64,000 bases of DNA from Gnetum montanum (Eukaryota; Streptophyta; Gnetopsida; Gnetales; Gnetaceae). The first letter of the stretch is position 1. Each line of letters begins with the position of its first letter. The notes under the pieces are model-generated. The model did not search any database. It was not told the origin of the DNA and saw only the letters and a program-made list of their open reading frames with translations. This document shows, in pieces, positions 1-10,857 of the stretch. Location: the NCBI GenBank assembly GCA_015680685.1, contig MNCI01004643.1, positions 286,263-350,262 of the forward strand, read 5' to 3'. The translations under genes were made by a program, and so were the position numbers.

Positions 1-464
1 TTGTCTAGAGTCAATTACTATCAACTAGAGAAGTTTGAAATACCACAACTCCCTTATGTAGTTAAAGTAACAATACAAAAGACAAAGAGCAAAATGAGAA
101 TCTCGTCCAACTTACATAGTGTTGATGCATAAATTTTGGTCGCACCAAGGAAGAAAACTCATTTTAGGAGACTATTTTCTGTAATCTAGAATCAAAATTA
201 AATAATTGTTTTTGATATAATAAGTAAAGAAATGAATTTTGCCTGGTCTAACCATTCCGCTAGCCTCCCTGTGGTTTTTCTGTTATTTTTTGCTATCGCA
301 TGCACCGTGCGTTGCCAATGGGTAGGCGGTAGGGAGAGAAAGCCTCTGATGCACGTGTTGCGTAGAAAGACTACCTTGCTCATGTACCGCCTACGTACTT
401 GAAACAAAAGAAAACAAAAAAAAATTACGTAACTATCCTCCTGGTTAACCCAGGATCCGATCCA
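1..464. other. AT-rich flank, no gene recognised
   Basis: No coding region, RNA gene or mobile element can be supported here. The only long reading frame (about 198-407, minus) shows no family motif and runs through low-complexity sequence. Confidence 0.6.
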
Positions 465-615
465 CCTCCTTCCCTGAAAAAGAGAAACTACTGTTTTTCA
501 TTTTTCAGCCCCCTCCTTCCCTCAGAAAGAGCAATTGTTGTTTCTAATTTTTCTTTTTTAGCCCCCCTCCTTCCTTGAGAAAAAGAAACCGTTGTTTTTG
601 AATTTTTACCCCCTC
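465..615. repeat. Three imperfect copies of a pyrimidine-rich ~50-bp unit
   Basis: Each copy begins CCTCCTTCC, runs through a GAAAAAGAAA-type purine stretch and then a T-rich stretch ending in CCCC. Copies start at about 465, 512 and 566, so the spacing is 47 and 54 bp. The strand asymmetry switches between pyrimidine and purine within each unit. No coding role is visible. Confidence 0.7.
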
Positions 616-1589
616 AAAAGAGACTCCCCCTCCTCTCATAATATAATCGGTTTAGCTATATGAGTTTCCTTTCTTTTTTTATCATTCATCTCTATGAAAA
701 AGTGTGTTTTCATTTTTTTATGTCTATTTACATAAGTTTTTTTTCTTTTTTTATTTAAAAAGAAAACTCATTATCCAAGATATCACTCCTATAGCTTATT
801 TGAAATATAAGCAACTCTGTCTTCTTGTGTTGAACACTTTATCTTTTCTCCTCACATTCATCATTCATCTAAGTATTTGCACTTCTACAATATTAATTTG
901 TTGATTATGGCACCATGCTTAGCATGGGTGAGGTTGACATCAACACATAGGTATGATAAAGAGTTGTTAGCGAGAGAATTACAAATGAAATTTAAACTAA
1001 ACCATGTAAGATTGAAGAAGTAGAGTCCATTGTTGATGACAAATTGATTTATTGGAAAACTAGAGAAACTACATTAATATATAAAAGGTGCATAAAAAAG
1101 AATTATGTAATGTATCTTATAAATTACTAAGGATTAATCTTGGTGAGGATGCATACTACATAGTAATTCAAGTATTTAGCAATCTTTTATAGGTGTTTTG
1201 ATTTTAGATTGTTTTAGATTTCTCTGCTTATTATTAATGAACCATTATCAAGAGGCTCAATACTTATTTTGGTAACGTGAAGCTTTGGGAGGGGTGGTGA
1301 ATGAGCGAAAACCTAATATCTTTCAAATAACTGCACCCTTAATCAAATTTGGATTTTATGACTTGAGAAACAATCACCTTTACCATCCCTCCAAAAGATA
1401 ATGCCTTAAAAAGTCAAGTACTTGGGTGCTCCTTGAAAAATCAAAGAAGATAAGGTACCCTTTTAAATCAGTCAATTGCGACTAGTTAAACGTACAAAGC
1501 ACGGTCTGGCAATGCAATCACGGTGTACAGCTTTTCTTCTTTTACCAAGAAAATCTGGTATCCTTCAAATTTTATCATCATCAACTTTT
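616..1589. other. AT-rich non-coding DNA
   Basis: No gene, repeat family or regulatory site is recognised. An open frame at 704-904 is a T-rich low-complexity run encoding mostly Phe, Leu, Ile and Lys and is not credible as a gene. Confidence 0.5.
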
Positions 1590-2150
1590 TAGTCGAGGTC
1601 AGAGAACGTGCTCCATTGGTTCTTTTGTGGACGTTCAATGCGGTGCAACCAATGTTGTTTTAAAAGAAATGCAAATGTAGGAATTTATTATTGAATTGAT
1701 ATATGGGTGAGTTTGATCAATAGCAATCGTGAAAAACAGTGACACATCGACTGTCACAACGTAGTAAATACAAACGAAGGACTTCATTAGTTTATAGTTG
1801 AGACTAGTTATTGTGTAGTGAATGTAAGTTTTTGCAGAGTCAAGCTACCTACCTACTCCACTCATTTATCATGAAACCTATCGTCCATATATGTTTGATA
1901 GCAATTTGAGCCCCTACCAACGACTGCTAATAATGAGAGCTTTTTTTGGGCATTCATTTCTTATCCATAGTCCATGTCATGAAGGAACCGTGGAAAATTC
2001 TTCCTTTTAATTTTAAAAATCTTCCATTGTCAATGACAGAATATGAACGTAATTATGTATCAGCCTTGCTCAGTAATGTAGATTGATTGCAATATGCTAC
2101 TGTACGTGGGTGGGTGGGTGGATGAATTCACACCCTTAAGTTCTTTTAAA
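1590..2150 (+). repeat. Receptor-kinase upstream block, copy 1
   Basis: This non-coding block has a diverged colinear counterpart at about 41390-42310. Shared anchors in the same order include GTGCAACCAA, AGTCAAGCTACCTACCT, ATGAAAC.TATCGTC, the GAGAGC...CATTCATTTCT pair, GAAGGAACC, and a GATGCTAC-like string followed by a GGGTGG or GGATGG run and ATTCACACC. Copy 1 lies about 1.3 kb before the receptor-kinase pseudogene. It is best read as old promoter or 5' flank of that gene family. Homology is seen directly; function is inferred. Confidence 0.6.
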
Positions 2151-2476
2151 GGAATTAAAATTGCATTTATCTAGCACTTCTCGGTTGTGATCATTCTAGT
2201 AATTTTGCCATTTTCTTTATGTTTAGAATTTTTGTGCAAATACATATTTATTTTAATTCAAGCGGGTTTGTAGTTTTAAAAGAAGCCACCTCTAATATGA
2301 GAATATTTACTTATTTAAAAGTTGAGCAAGTATGCTACCATGATATTTGTAGGTACTTCAGAATGTATTATAATCACTAGTTAAATTCAAAAGCTCGCTA
2401 TTTGCTAGGTGTACTCCAAATAACATGTTATGTTTTGGTTAACAAGGTTCATTTTAGTTCACATTATTTTAGTATA
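2151..2476. other. AT-rich non-coding DNA
   Basis: No feature recognised between the upstream block and the LINE remnant. Confidence 0.5.
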
Positions 2477-2700
2477 GAAGGTGGAAGATGGATGCAACTT
2501 CTTAGAAACGAATACACATGCAAACTATGTGGCTCATGAGATCTTAAGGATGAACACCATATTTTTCTTAGTTGCCCTCAAATTGAACATGTGAGCTAAC
2601 AATATAATATTTCAGCCAAAAGTCTTGTTACATTCAAGGTTAGTCCACCATTTTGTTGGGTCAATATTTAGCTTCCATAATACAAATGTAATTTTTGTCT
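2477..2700 (+). mobile_element. LINE (non-LTR retrotransposon) C-terminal remnant, copy 1
   Basis: Frame 2477-2590 contains CKLCGS, a stop, then DLKDEHHIFLSC. This is the C-x2-C...H...C zinc-ribbon pattern found downstream of reverse transcriptase in plant LINEs (zf-RVT type). Sequence after it (to about 2700) aligns with the tails of two other remnants in the window, at 8930-9135 and 40040-40720, both on the minus strand. No RT catalytic core, 5' end, poly(A) tail or target duplication is visible, so this is a short decayed fragment. Confidence 0.6.
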
Positions 2701-3192
2701 AAAAAATTCTTTGGAACTTCAAAGATAACAAAACCTCAATTTTAGTTTCATAATTACTAACTAAAGCTAGTTATTGATTTTTTGTAGTCTCACCATTTTG
2801 ATATACATTTATATATTCACTTACTAGAGTTCTATATTTAAAATTTAGAGAGTTGAAATGATTTTTTACATGTATGAAAGAGCTTTAAAGGATTATTTAC
2901 CAATAGCTTATATAGTAGTAATTAATGTTGCATAGGTATTAAGTACGTTCACTACCAAACAACCTAACATCGTAAGGTTTGAATTAGAAGCAATGAGAAC
3001 AATGAATTATTTTGTTGCAATTTTATTGAATTTTGGTGGTTGAGTATATTTTTCATCCTCAAGCCTATGTAATTAATATTACCATTTTATTATCATATTT
3101 AAGTATCCAAATAGTCCATAAATATAAAATAATAAATAAATGAACTGAACCATAAAAATTGAAAAGTCAAAAGTGTCATGTAGTTATCCTAC
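2701..3192. other. AT-rich non-coding DNA before the receptor-kinase pseudogene
   Basis: No gene recognised. The stretch is the immediate 5' flank of the receptor-kinase pseudogene. Confidence 0.5.
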
Positions 3193-3232
3193 AAAGCTTA
3201 TATATAATTAGTAAAGCTTATATATAATTAGT
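3193..3232 (+). promoter_or_regulatory. Perfect 20-bp tandem duplication carrying two TATA-like boxes
   Basis: AAAGCTTATATATAATTAGT occurs twice in direct tandem (3193-3212 and 3213-3232), so TTATATATAA is present twice about 190-225 bp before the first ATG of the receptor-kinase pseudogene. A TATA box at this distance would leave a plausible 5' UTR. That it is the promoter is inference. Confidence 0.45.
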
Positions 3233-5359
3233 AAGGCATTCAGGCGTGTAGCACACATGCTCAGAATACTCATCTTTATAGGTTTGACTCTTGCCTCCAC
3301 TTACTACCAATCCGGTTAACTTTCCTCCATTAAAAACGGGAAAATAAAAAAGAAGGAAAAAAACCTTACATATAGGATCTATCATACGGTTGCCATTCAC
3401 CAACAAAGCAAGAATATCATAATGATGCCCCTCAAGGTATGCGCTGTTTCCTCTGCATTGTTTGCAACTTTGTTTCTCAACCATGTTGCTGTTGTTGCAA
3501 ATGCAAATATTAATTATATTAATGATGTTGCTGCTGTTAGTGATGTGAGATCTTTGATTACGTTAAAAAAATGAATCACCAGTGATCCTCACTCTATTTT
3601 AACGGATTGGCGATCTGATTTTGCGAATGCTTGCAACTTCACTGGAATTCAGTGCTCTTCTGCAGGCAGAGTTATTTCAGTGGACCTTCACAGCAGGGCT
3701 TTGCAGGGATCAATATCTTATGCCGTGGCAAATTTATCCATGCTCAAGGTACTCAATCTNATTCCACCACAACTGGGCAATTTGTCTTCGCTGCAGTTTC
3801 TTGCTCTGCACAATAATTCTCTTAACTGTAGTATTCCTCATTCTCTTGGAAAGCTCACTTGGCTCAAGGTCCTGTACCTTTTCAATAACTCATTAACAGG
3901 TCCAATTCCAGAGTCCATTGGTGAACTCAAAGAGCTCACCCATCTTGACCTTTCTCAAAACGATTTCACAGGTATTGTTCCAATTTCACTGGGACAACTC
4001 ACGCAAATTGAGTTTCTCTATCTGAGTCATAATAAGTTACATGGACACTTTCCACAACAGTTGGGTCACCTTGCTTTCCTTCGAGAGCTTGATCTGAGTT
4101 ATAATAACTTGCAACGCAACATTCTGTACCATTTGGCAAATCCCTCCTCACTTCAATACCTTGATCTCAGCTTCAATTCTCTTCGAGGGGCCATTCCCAG
4201 TGTTTTCATGAATTGCACTTCTCTCACACAGTTGTATTTACGCTACAGTGACATTGAAGGAACATTGCCACAGACAATAGGCAGATTGCACAAATTGCAA
4301 GTGTTCAGGATCCCCGTGAACTTTCACAGAGGAGACATTCCAAAGTCCATGACCAACATTACTTCTTTGACAGATCTGAATTTGAATTATAATCAGATGC
4401 AGGGTAAGCTTCCAAGATGGATCTCCACCTTCCCTAAGTTAAAATACCTGGGGTTAACAGATAACCAATTCTCTGGAACGATACCAGAATCATGGATGAA
4501 TACATCATCTCTTATCAGGTTAGCACTGGAGGATAATCTTGTGCAAGGAACCCTTCCTAACTGGCTGGGCAATCTTTCTCACCTGGAATGGCTTAAATTG
4601 GCTGGGAACAACCTTGCAAGTTAAGGCACCAGATTTGATCAATCCATCCCTATATTAAAAGCCCTCCTTAATTGTTCGGCGGTTGAGTTTCTTGAGCATG
4701 GGAAACATTAATTTATGAGGAATCCTACCTTCCAACATTAGTTCTCACTGGCCAAATCTTGAAAAACTATTGTTAGATGGCAATACCATCTATGGCAGAT
4801 TTCCCTGCAGCATTGGTAACCTCTCATCACTTACTGAACTTCAGGTGGGAAGAAATGTTTTAGATAGCAACATCCCTTCACAGATGGGTAACATGAGTTC
4901 TATTCAGTATATTGACCTCAGTTACAATAAACTGCAAGGAAACATTCCAAGTGAAATGGCTTTTGCTAGTGACACTTTTGCTTACCCTTATCTCCAGCAC
5001 AATAAGTTATCAGGCCTAATTTCTCCCAGCATCGGTGAGTTGACAAGTCTACGCAACCTTAGCCTCAGTATGAACTCCTTTTGGGGACAAATTCCTGCAG
5101 AACTGGGCAAATGTTCGCTGCTGGAGCATCTGGATCTTTCTGCAAACAACTTGTCTGGAGAAATCCCACCAGAGGTTGCTGGTCTAAAACACATCGTATT
5201 TGGTTTCAATTTGTCCTGAAATGCTTTGACAGGAATAGTGGCTGAAGACATACGAGGTATGCAGATGGCCCAATTTATTGATCTCTCCAACAACCGTCTC
5301 TCAGGAAACATAGGCATTCACATCGTGGAATGGTTAAATGCAGTGCAGCTCAATCTTTC

Positions 5360-5441
5360 TTTCAACAATTTCACTGGAAATCTGTCAGAATTAACTGGGG
5401 TTTCAACAATTTCACTGGAAATCTGTCAGAATTAACTGGGG
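5360..5441 (+). repeat. 41-bp perfect tandem duplication in the LRR region
   Basis: Unit 5360-5400 is repeated exactly at 5401-5441 (starts TTTCAACAATTTCACTGG). The length is not a multiple of three, so the reading frame changes and the frame of the first copy meets TAA inside the second. Confidence 0.95.
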
Positions 5442-5480
5442 ACAAGTTAACGCAGCTTCAAAGCTTGGATCTCTCCCATA

Positions 5481-5550
5481 ATTCTTTCACTGGAAGGGTG
5501 CCAGAGTCACTCACCATTCTTTCACTGGAAGGGTGCCAGAGTCACTCACC
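5481..5550 (+). repeat. 35-bp perfect tandem duplication in the LRR region
   Basis: Unit 5481-5515 is repeated exactly at 5516-5550 (starts ATTCTTTCACTGGAAGG). It shifts the frame again. Together with the 41-bp event the net change is 76 bp, which does not restore the frame. Confidence 0.95.
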
Positions 5551-5890
5551 AAGCTTGTTCATCTGCATGTTTTGAATATCTCCTACAACTTTTTTGAAGG
5601 GAAGATCCCATGTAAAAAAGGGGGTTTTTAACAAACTAAGCAAATGGTCTGTAGTAGAAAATCCCCTGCTATGCGGTGGCTGCCTTGGTGTCATCAAATG
5701 CAAGATCTCTAGACCCCATGCTTCTCATCCTCCCACAATTCTCAAACTACTACTAATAATCATCAGCTCCTTGTGCGGGATCTTGACTCTCAGTCTTTCA
5801 ATCTGGTTCTTTTGGAAAAAAATGAAAAATTATGAATCAAGCTCCATTTTGAATTTTGTTAATTTGAAGAAGCCATTCTTGAAATTATCA

Positions 5891-5900
5891 ATGAAATGAA
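5891..5900 (+). repeat. 5-bp tandem duplication at the membrane-kinase junction
   Basis: ATGAA is doubled (5891-5895 and 5896-5900). The upstream membrane-span frame ends at TGA 5897. The kinase frame restarts exactly at the duplicated ATG at 5896. Confidence 0.8.
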
Positions 5901-7047
5901 AGAATTACATAGGGCCACTCAGAATTTCAGTACAGCTAACTTAATTGGCCAAGGGAGATTTGGAAAGGTGTATTATGGCGAACTAAACCAGGAACATAAA
6001 GTAGCCATTAAAGTATTCTCACCATTCAATGGAAGTAGGTCTGAACAGAGTTTCAGGAAGGAATGTGAGATTCTGGGAAACCTACGGCATAGGAACCTTA
6101 TCAAAATCTTGACCGCGGTTTACTCCAATGATTTCAGAGCCATAGTCATGCCTTACATGAGCAATGGTTCTCTCCATTCCCTTGTTCACAGTCAACATAG
6201 AGAACAGTGGAGTCCATTATGTCTAGAAATAAGACTCCGCATCTTGAAAGAATTGGCAGGTGCAGTGAAATATCTCCACCATGATTGCAGTTGCCCAATA
6301 ATCCATTGTGACATTAAACCACAAAATATAATGTTGGATGAAGATATGACTGTGAAGCTCTCTGATTTTGGCATAGCATCTTCCATGGCAATTTCAGAAG
6401 CACTGTCTATAACAGCTACAACTTCATCGTCATACGCTATCCAAGGCTCTATAGGATATGTTGCTCCAGGTACATCTTTTATTTACGTTTTAAAATATGT
6501 TTTTTTAATTTCAAAAGTTATTTCACATTTTACCTTAGTCAATTATATTACTAATTAAGATGACACTTTTTATGGAGATAAAGAGTATGGATATGGAGGA
6601 GAGGTGTCGACTGAAGGAGATGTTTATAGCTTTGGAGTGGTCATGTTAGAAGTAATGACCATAACTGAGCCTATAAATGATATGTTCGGCCCTCATCTCA
6701 CTCTACCAAATTGGGTAACCATGGTATTCCAAGCAAATACAGAGGAGGAAAAAACAGAGAGAATTATACAAGTTTTAAGCAGAGTCTATGACAACGGTGG
6801 AGGGATTAAAATTGAGAAAGAAGAAGAGTTGGAGGCAGTTGAAGGGATTTTGAGGGTAGCCCTGCTTTGTACAAGCCATGATGCTTCATCAAGGCCATCC
6901 ATGAAAGAAGTAGAGTCAGTTCTATTTAAGATCTATGATTCATACACAGCTTCCTCATCTACAAATAATATTCAAAACCAATACAGACTTCACCGCAATA
7001 ACCTGGATGAAGTAATGAAGATGGTGGTATTCAGCTCAATCTTTTAA
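5896..7047 (+). CDS. Open kinase-domain frame of the decayed receptor (two exons, 345 aa after splicing)
   Basis: Exon 1 is 5896-6469 and exon 2 is 6584-7047. Joined, they give 1038 nt with no stop until TAA 7045. All kinase landmarks are present: glycine loop GQGRFGKVYYG, VAIKVF lysine, FRKECEIL glutamate, HCDIKPQN catalytic loop, DFGIAS magnesium loop, APEY created across the splice, DVYSFGVVMLE, and SRPSM near the end. The start is an ATG made by a 5-bp duplication, so an independent product would be a soluble kinase without ectodomain or membrane span, like a receptor-like cytoplasmic kinase. Whether it is transcribed is unknown; it may simply be the least decayed part of a dead gene. Confidence 0.55.
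6470..6583 (+). other. Spliceable intron (114 bp) in the kinase domain
   Basis: Begins GTACAT and ends ATAAAG, T-rich, and splits the APE glutamate codon (G at 6469 joined to AG at 6584). Splicing restores the conserved APEYGYGGE string. Without splicing the frame ends at TAA 6556. Confidence 0.85.
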
Positions 7048-7984
7048 TGCTTTTGCATGGTAAAGGTAACATTACAGGACATTTGGATTTGCTTTTGAGT
7101 TTTCTAATGCATTGGTATCATTTACACTGCATTTATGATATTCAAGATTTTCAAATGTGATTACACGTCACAATAATAGTGCCTGGAATATGCAATGCTT
7201 TTAGTCATTTCTGTCATCAGTTTGGGAGGCTTTCCATTTATGTTAATTAATTTTTTATCTTGTTTGGCAGCTTCCAATTTCCCAATTTGTGGTGAATTTC
7301 TGGTTCACTTTCTGAAGAAACGGTATGCAGTGCAAATTTCTGGTCACAAAACGAGAACAGAGCAAACAGAAATGGCTCACTTTTTAGCAGGATTAGACAT
7401 ACAGAGAGAGAACTAGACAGCAAACATGAAGTCAAAGAAATAGTAGTCGAATCATTGCAAAAGTGAAGCTTGTATCAACGTTGGGGTAATTCTTACTTGC
7501 TAAGAAATTGATTAATTCACTGTTGAATAGCCGCAGTCTATTAGTAGTTCTGAGGTTTGGCCGATCTATGCTTTGGTTTTAGCAGCGTTGATTCACAGTT
7601 GCAGGTTTAACTGCACGTATAATATGCTGATTTAGAGAATCGAACAATGATAGTACAGCTTCTCTTCTTGATTTGATAATTGCAGAATTGTTAAATGTTT
7701 ATAGGAACCGTCGCAACGCCTCTCAAAATGACCAGGGGTATTCTTATTCTACACTACTAAAACTTCACAGCGCGTGATGTTTAAAATACATATCTACATA
7801 CTTGTGACATTAGCTTTTTAAAGTTATCCATCTTTTATTCTACAAATAGTAAGTACACAGTTGTGATTATTTATGAAGATGAAAAGCATATGTTGAAATG
7901 AAATTAAAACAAAATGGTCACATTCAAATAAAGCCTCGTAGTAAGACTCCTAATCTAACTTCGCATGAAATCTTTAAGATGAAA
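7048..7984. other. 3' flank of the receptor-kinase pseudogene
   Basis: No gene recognised. The string CATTTACACTGCATTTATGAT at about 7120-7141 recurs with one change near 9853-9873, after the second kinase pseudogene, so the paralogy of the two genes extends into their 3' flanks. Confidence 0.55.
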
Positions 7985-8295
7985 CCTCCATGATGAGGAA
8001 CATAAGTTATATTCAATATATTGACCTCAACCACAACAAATTGAAAACCAACATTCAAAGTGATCTAGGCCTTCCAAGCACCACTCTTACTTTATTTGTA
8101 AGACAATAATTTATGAAGCCCCAAGTCTCTAACAATGTAGTGAAGCTTAGTTTCTCTTTCTACAATTTCACATTACTTCAAAGCATCAATATCTAATGTA
8201 ATTCTTTCACAAGAAGGATGTTAAGAGTCACTGAATCATCTTTCTTATCTTTATTTTTTGGATTTTTCTTATAAAAATTTTGAAGGACATATACC

Positions 8296-8405
8296 ATGTA
8301 GATAGGGCATATTCAAAAAGCTAAATAAATGGTCTTTCATTGGAAATTTTTCCCCAACCCCCACCCCCCTCTAAATGTAGATAGGGCATATTCAAAAAGC
8401 TAAAT
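8296..8405 (+). repeat. 31-bp direct repeat with C-rich filler
   Basis: The 31 bp at 8296-8326 (starts ATGTAGATAGGGCATATTC) recur exactly at 8375-8405. The second copy lies after a C-rich filler, at a place where the paralogous gene has no such sequence. This looks like a templated insertion at a repaired break. Confidence 0.75.
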
Positions 8406-8929
8406 TCCATGTGGTAGATGCTTTGGTCTCAAAAAATGCAATATATCAAAACACCATACTTGCTACATGTTTAGCCTTCTTGACCTATGGATGATAAACA
8501 TGATTTCGTATGCATTAAAAAAATCTAATTCTTGGAATCACTTTAAGTATGCATCAAACTAGCAACCTCTTACCTAACAAGATAGTGGGATAACCAGTTG
8601 AACCATCTATCATTAGCTATTATCAAAAAGTAAGAGTATTTACGTAACAATTATGAGTTACATCTTTAATGCTATGTGTCCAATTAAAACCTTGGTTATT
8701 AATAAAGTAAGGTAAAATCGTAGTCCTTTTTCTTTTCTTTCTTTCCACTTTTATTTATTAAATCTTATCAAAAATAGTTTTTATGATTTAAAATGGTTTC
8801 ACAAATTTTTTAATTAAAAATAAAAATGTGAGTATCATCAGAAGATTAGAGGAGCATCTATTGTCCCTCCCCTTCTGGTGTGTAACATATATGAAATTTT
8901 TCCTAGATTCATTTCCTTGTACAGGGTTC

Positions 8930-9135
8930 TTCTTTTGTCTTTCTATTTTCTTAAGAAAGCCAAACACTTAGATTCAACAAAGTAGCTAAGTACTATATGA
9001 TGCAACAAAAATAGATTGTACAAACTTTTTGTTACAATGATCCACTTTTGTCTAAGATATTTAGTCAAAGTACAATTAAACAAAACATGATGTTCATCCT
9101 TCAAGAGCTCCTAACCATATAACTTGCATAACCCA
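8930..9135 (-). mobile_element. LINE C-terminal remnant, copy 2
   Basis: Minus-strand reading gives CKLYG, a stop, ELLKDEHHVLFNC, then KSLYNLFLLHH. This is the zinc-ribbon and tail pattern of the remnants at 2477 and 40040. The second Cys of the pair is now Tyr. It sits inside the second kinase pseudogene where the kinase N-lobe would be. No ends or target duplications are visible. Confidence 0.6.
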
Positions 9136-9620
9136 CTATCATATATCATCCTAATAATATGTTGTTGCTTTTTTATTAAAGTAAAGTATTGAATTGGAGG
9201 AGAGGTGTCCATTAAAAGAGATGTCTATAGCTTTGCAGTGGTAATCATAGAAGTAGGACGAGAACAAAGCCCATAGATGATATGTTTGGTCCTCATCTGG
9301 CTTTACCAAATTGGGTATCCGTGGTATTCTAAACATAGAAGATGAAAATAGATTTTAACAAGAGTAGATCATAGAGGTGAAGGGATTGAAATCCAAAAAG
9401 AAAAATATTTGGATGTTGTTCAAGGTATGTTGAGAGTAGCCCTGATTTTTACAATCAAGGATATACTATATTCAGACCATCCACAAAGGAGGGGACCCTA
9501 TTCTATCAATGATATATGATCCCTACACATCCTTATAATTCATAATTGATATTGAAAATTGATTGCGATCTTCCTGCAATAATTTGGATGAAGTAGCAAG
9601 GAAGTTGGGAATACACTAAA

Positions 9621-10698
9621 TAAATATGGGAAAGTAGAAATAGAAATTCAAGAGGTAGAAAAAATTCAAATAATAATAATAAGAAGAAGAAAGAAAGAAA
9701 AGAAAAAGAAAAAGAATCTTGATGAAAATCAATCAAAGAATTGTTATTGCTTGTTTTCTTTTTCACTCGAACCTAATTTCTCCCCAAGAGAATAGAAGCA
9801 TTCCTAGTTATTTTGATGCACTTTTAAAGTTTCATTGCTGGTACTTAAGGTGGCATTTACAATGCATTTATGATCTCATAACATTTCATTTTAGTGACTT
9901 GATGCATCAGTTACAACTGTGTAATGACCTTATTAGAAAATCCCATGCTTTCACCATATTGATTTGTAAAGGATTTGAGACACTGGATAACGTTTGAATT
10001 CCTAGTTAAAGGCATGTTCCTTATTCTTTAAATTTTATAATTTTGAAGCTTGCAATTTCTTGTTAATATTTGCTTTAGGTGAGTCAAAACTCTAAGCATC
10101 AATTTTGAAGAAACATAGTAGACAACAGCTTTCTGGTGGGACATAATTGGTGAAAAAGAAAAAAAAATAACAGATGTTACTTGAAGCATAGCATGTGATC
10201 AAGAAGTGATTTTACAAGGTTAAACATTTGGGAACAAAGATAAAACTTGATGTAATATGATGAGGAAAATGATGTTAAAAGCTTGTGGAAATTGATGTTG
10301 TTCCTTATGATATGGTTATCGAAGAAATCACATGTTTTAATGATAAGCTAAACTTTTAACTTGTTACATAATAAAAGAATATAATTAGTGGTTAAGTTAC
10401 CACATTATTTATCAATGAGTAAGAAACTATTATCATTAGCTTAGTTATATATTTATAATTTGGCTAAGAGAATTTTGCAAAAACTGAGTTGAATTTTAGT
10501 TTATCTATTATATTGAAAATAATCCAAGTAGGCATTTTACCAAATTCAATGTATTCCATAATAGTTTTGATCATATTACTTTGATTGCATGATGAGAAGG
10601 ATAACTAATTCCAATTTTGGTAATAAATCTTTTTGAATTTTCCCATATTGTTATTTTCCATGCATGCTCCCCTTGCCCTACTGAATTTCATTCATTAT
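9621..10698. other. AT-rich flank with a purine tract
   Basis: Contains a GAA/AAG-rich purine run at about 9657-9720 and the 3' flank homology of the second kinase pseudogene near 9853. No gene is recognised; the open frame at 9719-9997 shows no family motif. Confidence 0.5.
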
Positions 10699-10857
10699 GG
10701 ATTCATTTGGAGCAAGTATGTTAATACTATGAATAGAATATTATTTACTATTACTTATAGGCTTTGCTTGGAGCATTATGGAGAAAATATTATTTATCAT
10801 TACCAAAAGGCTCCCTTAAGCATTATGAATGGAATATTATTTAGTGTTACTAATCTA
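10699..10857. repeat. Three diverged ~49-bp tandem units
   Basis: Units at about 10699-10759 (with a short insertion), 10760-10808 and 10809-10857 share a GGAGCA or AAGCA-like start, ATTATG, GAATATTATTTA and a TTAC tail. They are held together in one open frame by chance; no protein family is recognised. Confidence 0.55.

Larger units (their letters stand above)
3422..7047 (+). pseudogene. LRR receptor-like kinase pseudogene, non-RD (FLS2/EFR/Xa21-like class XII architecture)
   Basis: Layout: a hydrophobic N-terminus from ATG 3422; an LRRNT-type cap (LTDWRSD...CNFTGIQC) near 3600-3660; about 20 plant-type LRRs (LxxLxLxxNxLxGxIP) to about 5560; a Cys-pair region (NPLLCGGC) near 5660; a membrane span near 5740-5820; then a Ser/Thr kinase. 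Known members of this group are plasma-membrane receptors for microbial patterns or growth signals. Lesions: TGA 3572; N at 3760 with part of one LRR missing; TAA 4622; a frameshift between 4625 and 4698; TGA 4716; TGA 5217; tandem duplications of 41 and 35 bp; a frameshift at about 5611-5620; a 5-bp duplication at 5891. The kinase half is intact. The catalytic loop reads HCDIKPQN, so Arg before Asp is replaced by Cys (non-RD). It cannot make a full receptor. Confidence 0.9.
7985..9620 (+). pseudogene. Truncated second LRR receptor-kinase pseudogene
   Basis: Matches the gene at 3422-7047 from its middle LRRs onward. About 7990-8080 reads MRNISYIQYIDLNHNKL, like MGNMSSIQYIDLSYNKL upstream. About 8270-8430 matches the region before the membrane span (FEGHIPC, KKLNKWSF). 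About 9196-9560 matches kinase exon 2 (VSIKRDVYSFAVVIIEV, DMFGPHLALPNW, LRVALIF). The 5' LRRs, the membrane span and the kinase N-lobe with catalytic loop are absent; LINE debris occupies that interval. Many stops and frameshifts; certainly non-functional. It is a tandem paralogue in the same orientation. Confidence 0.8.

Noticed and set aside
2103-2125. GGGTGG-rich run as a G-quadruplex or telomere-like repeat
   Set aside because: Too short and irregular, and it belongs to the block duplicated at 41.4-42.3 kb, where it reads GGATGG.
3218-3484. 88-aa open frame on the minus strand over the start of the receptor-kinase pseudogene
   Set aside because: No family motif; overlaps the signal-peptide-like start of the plus-strand gene.
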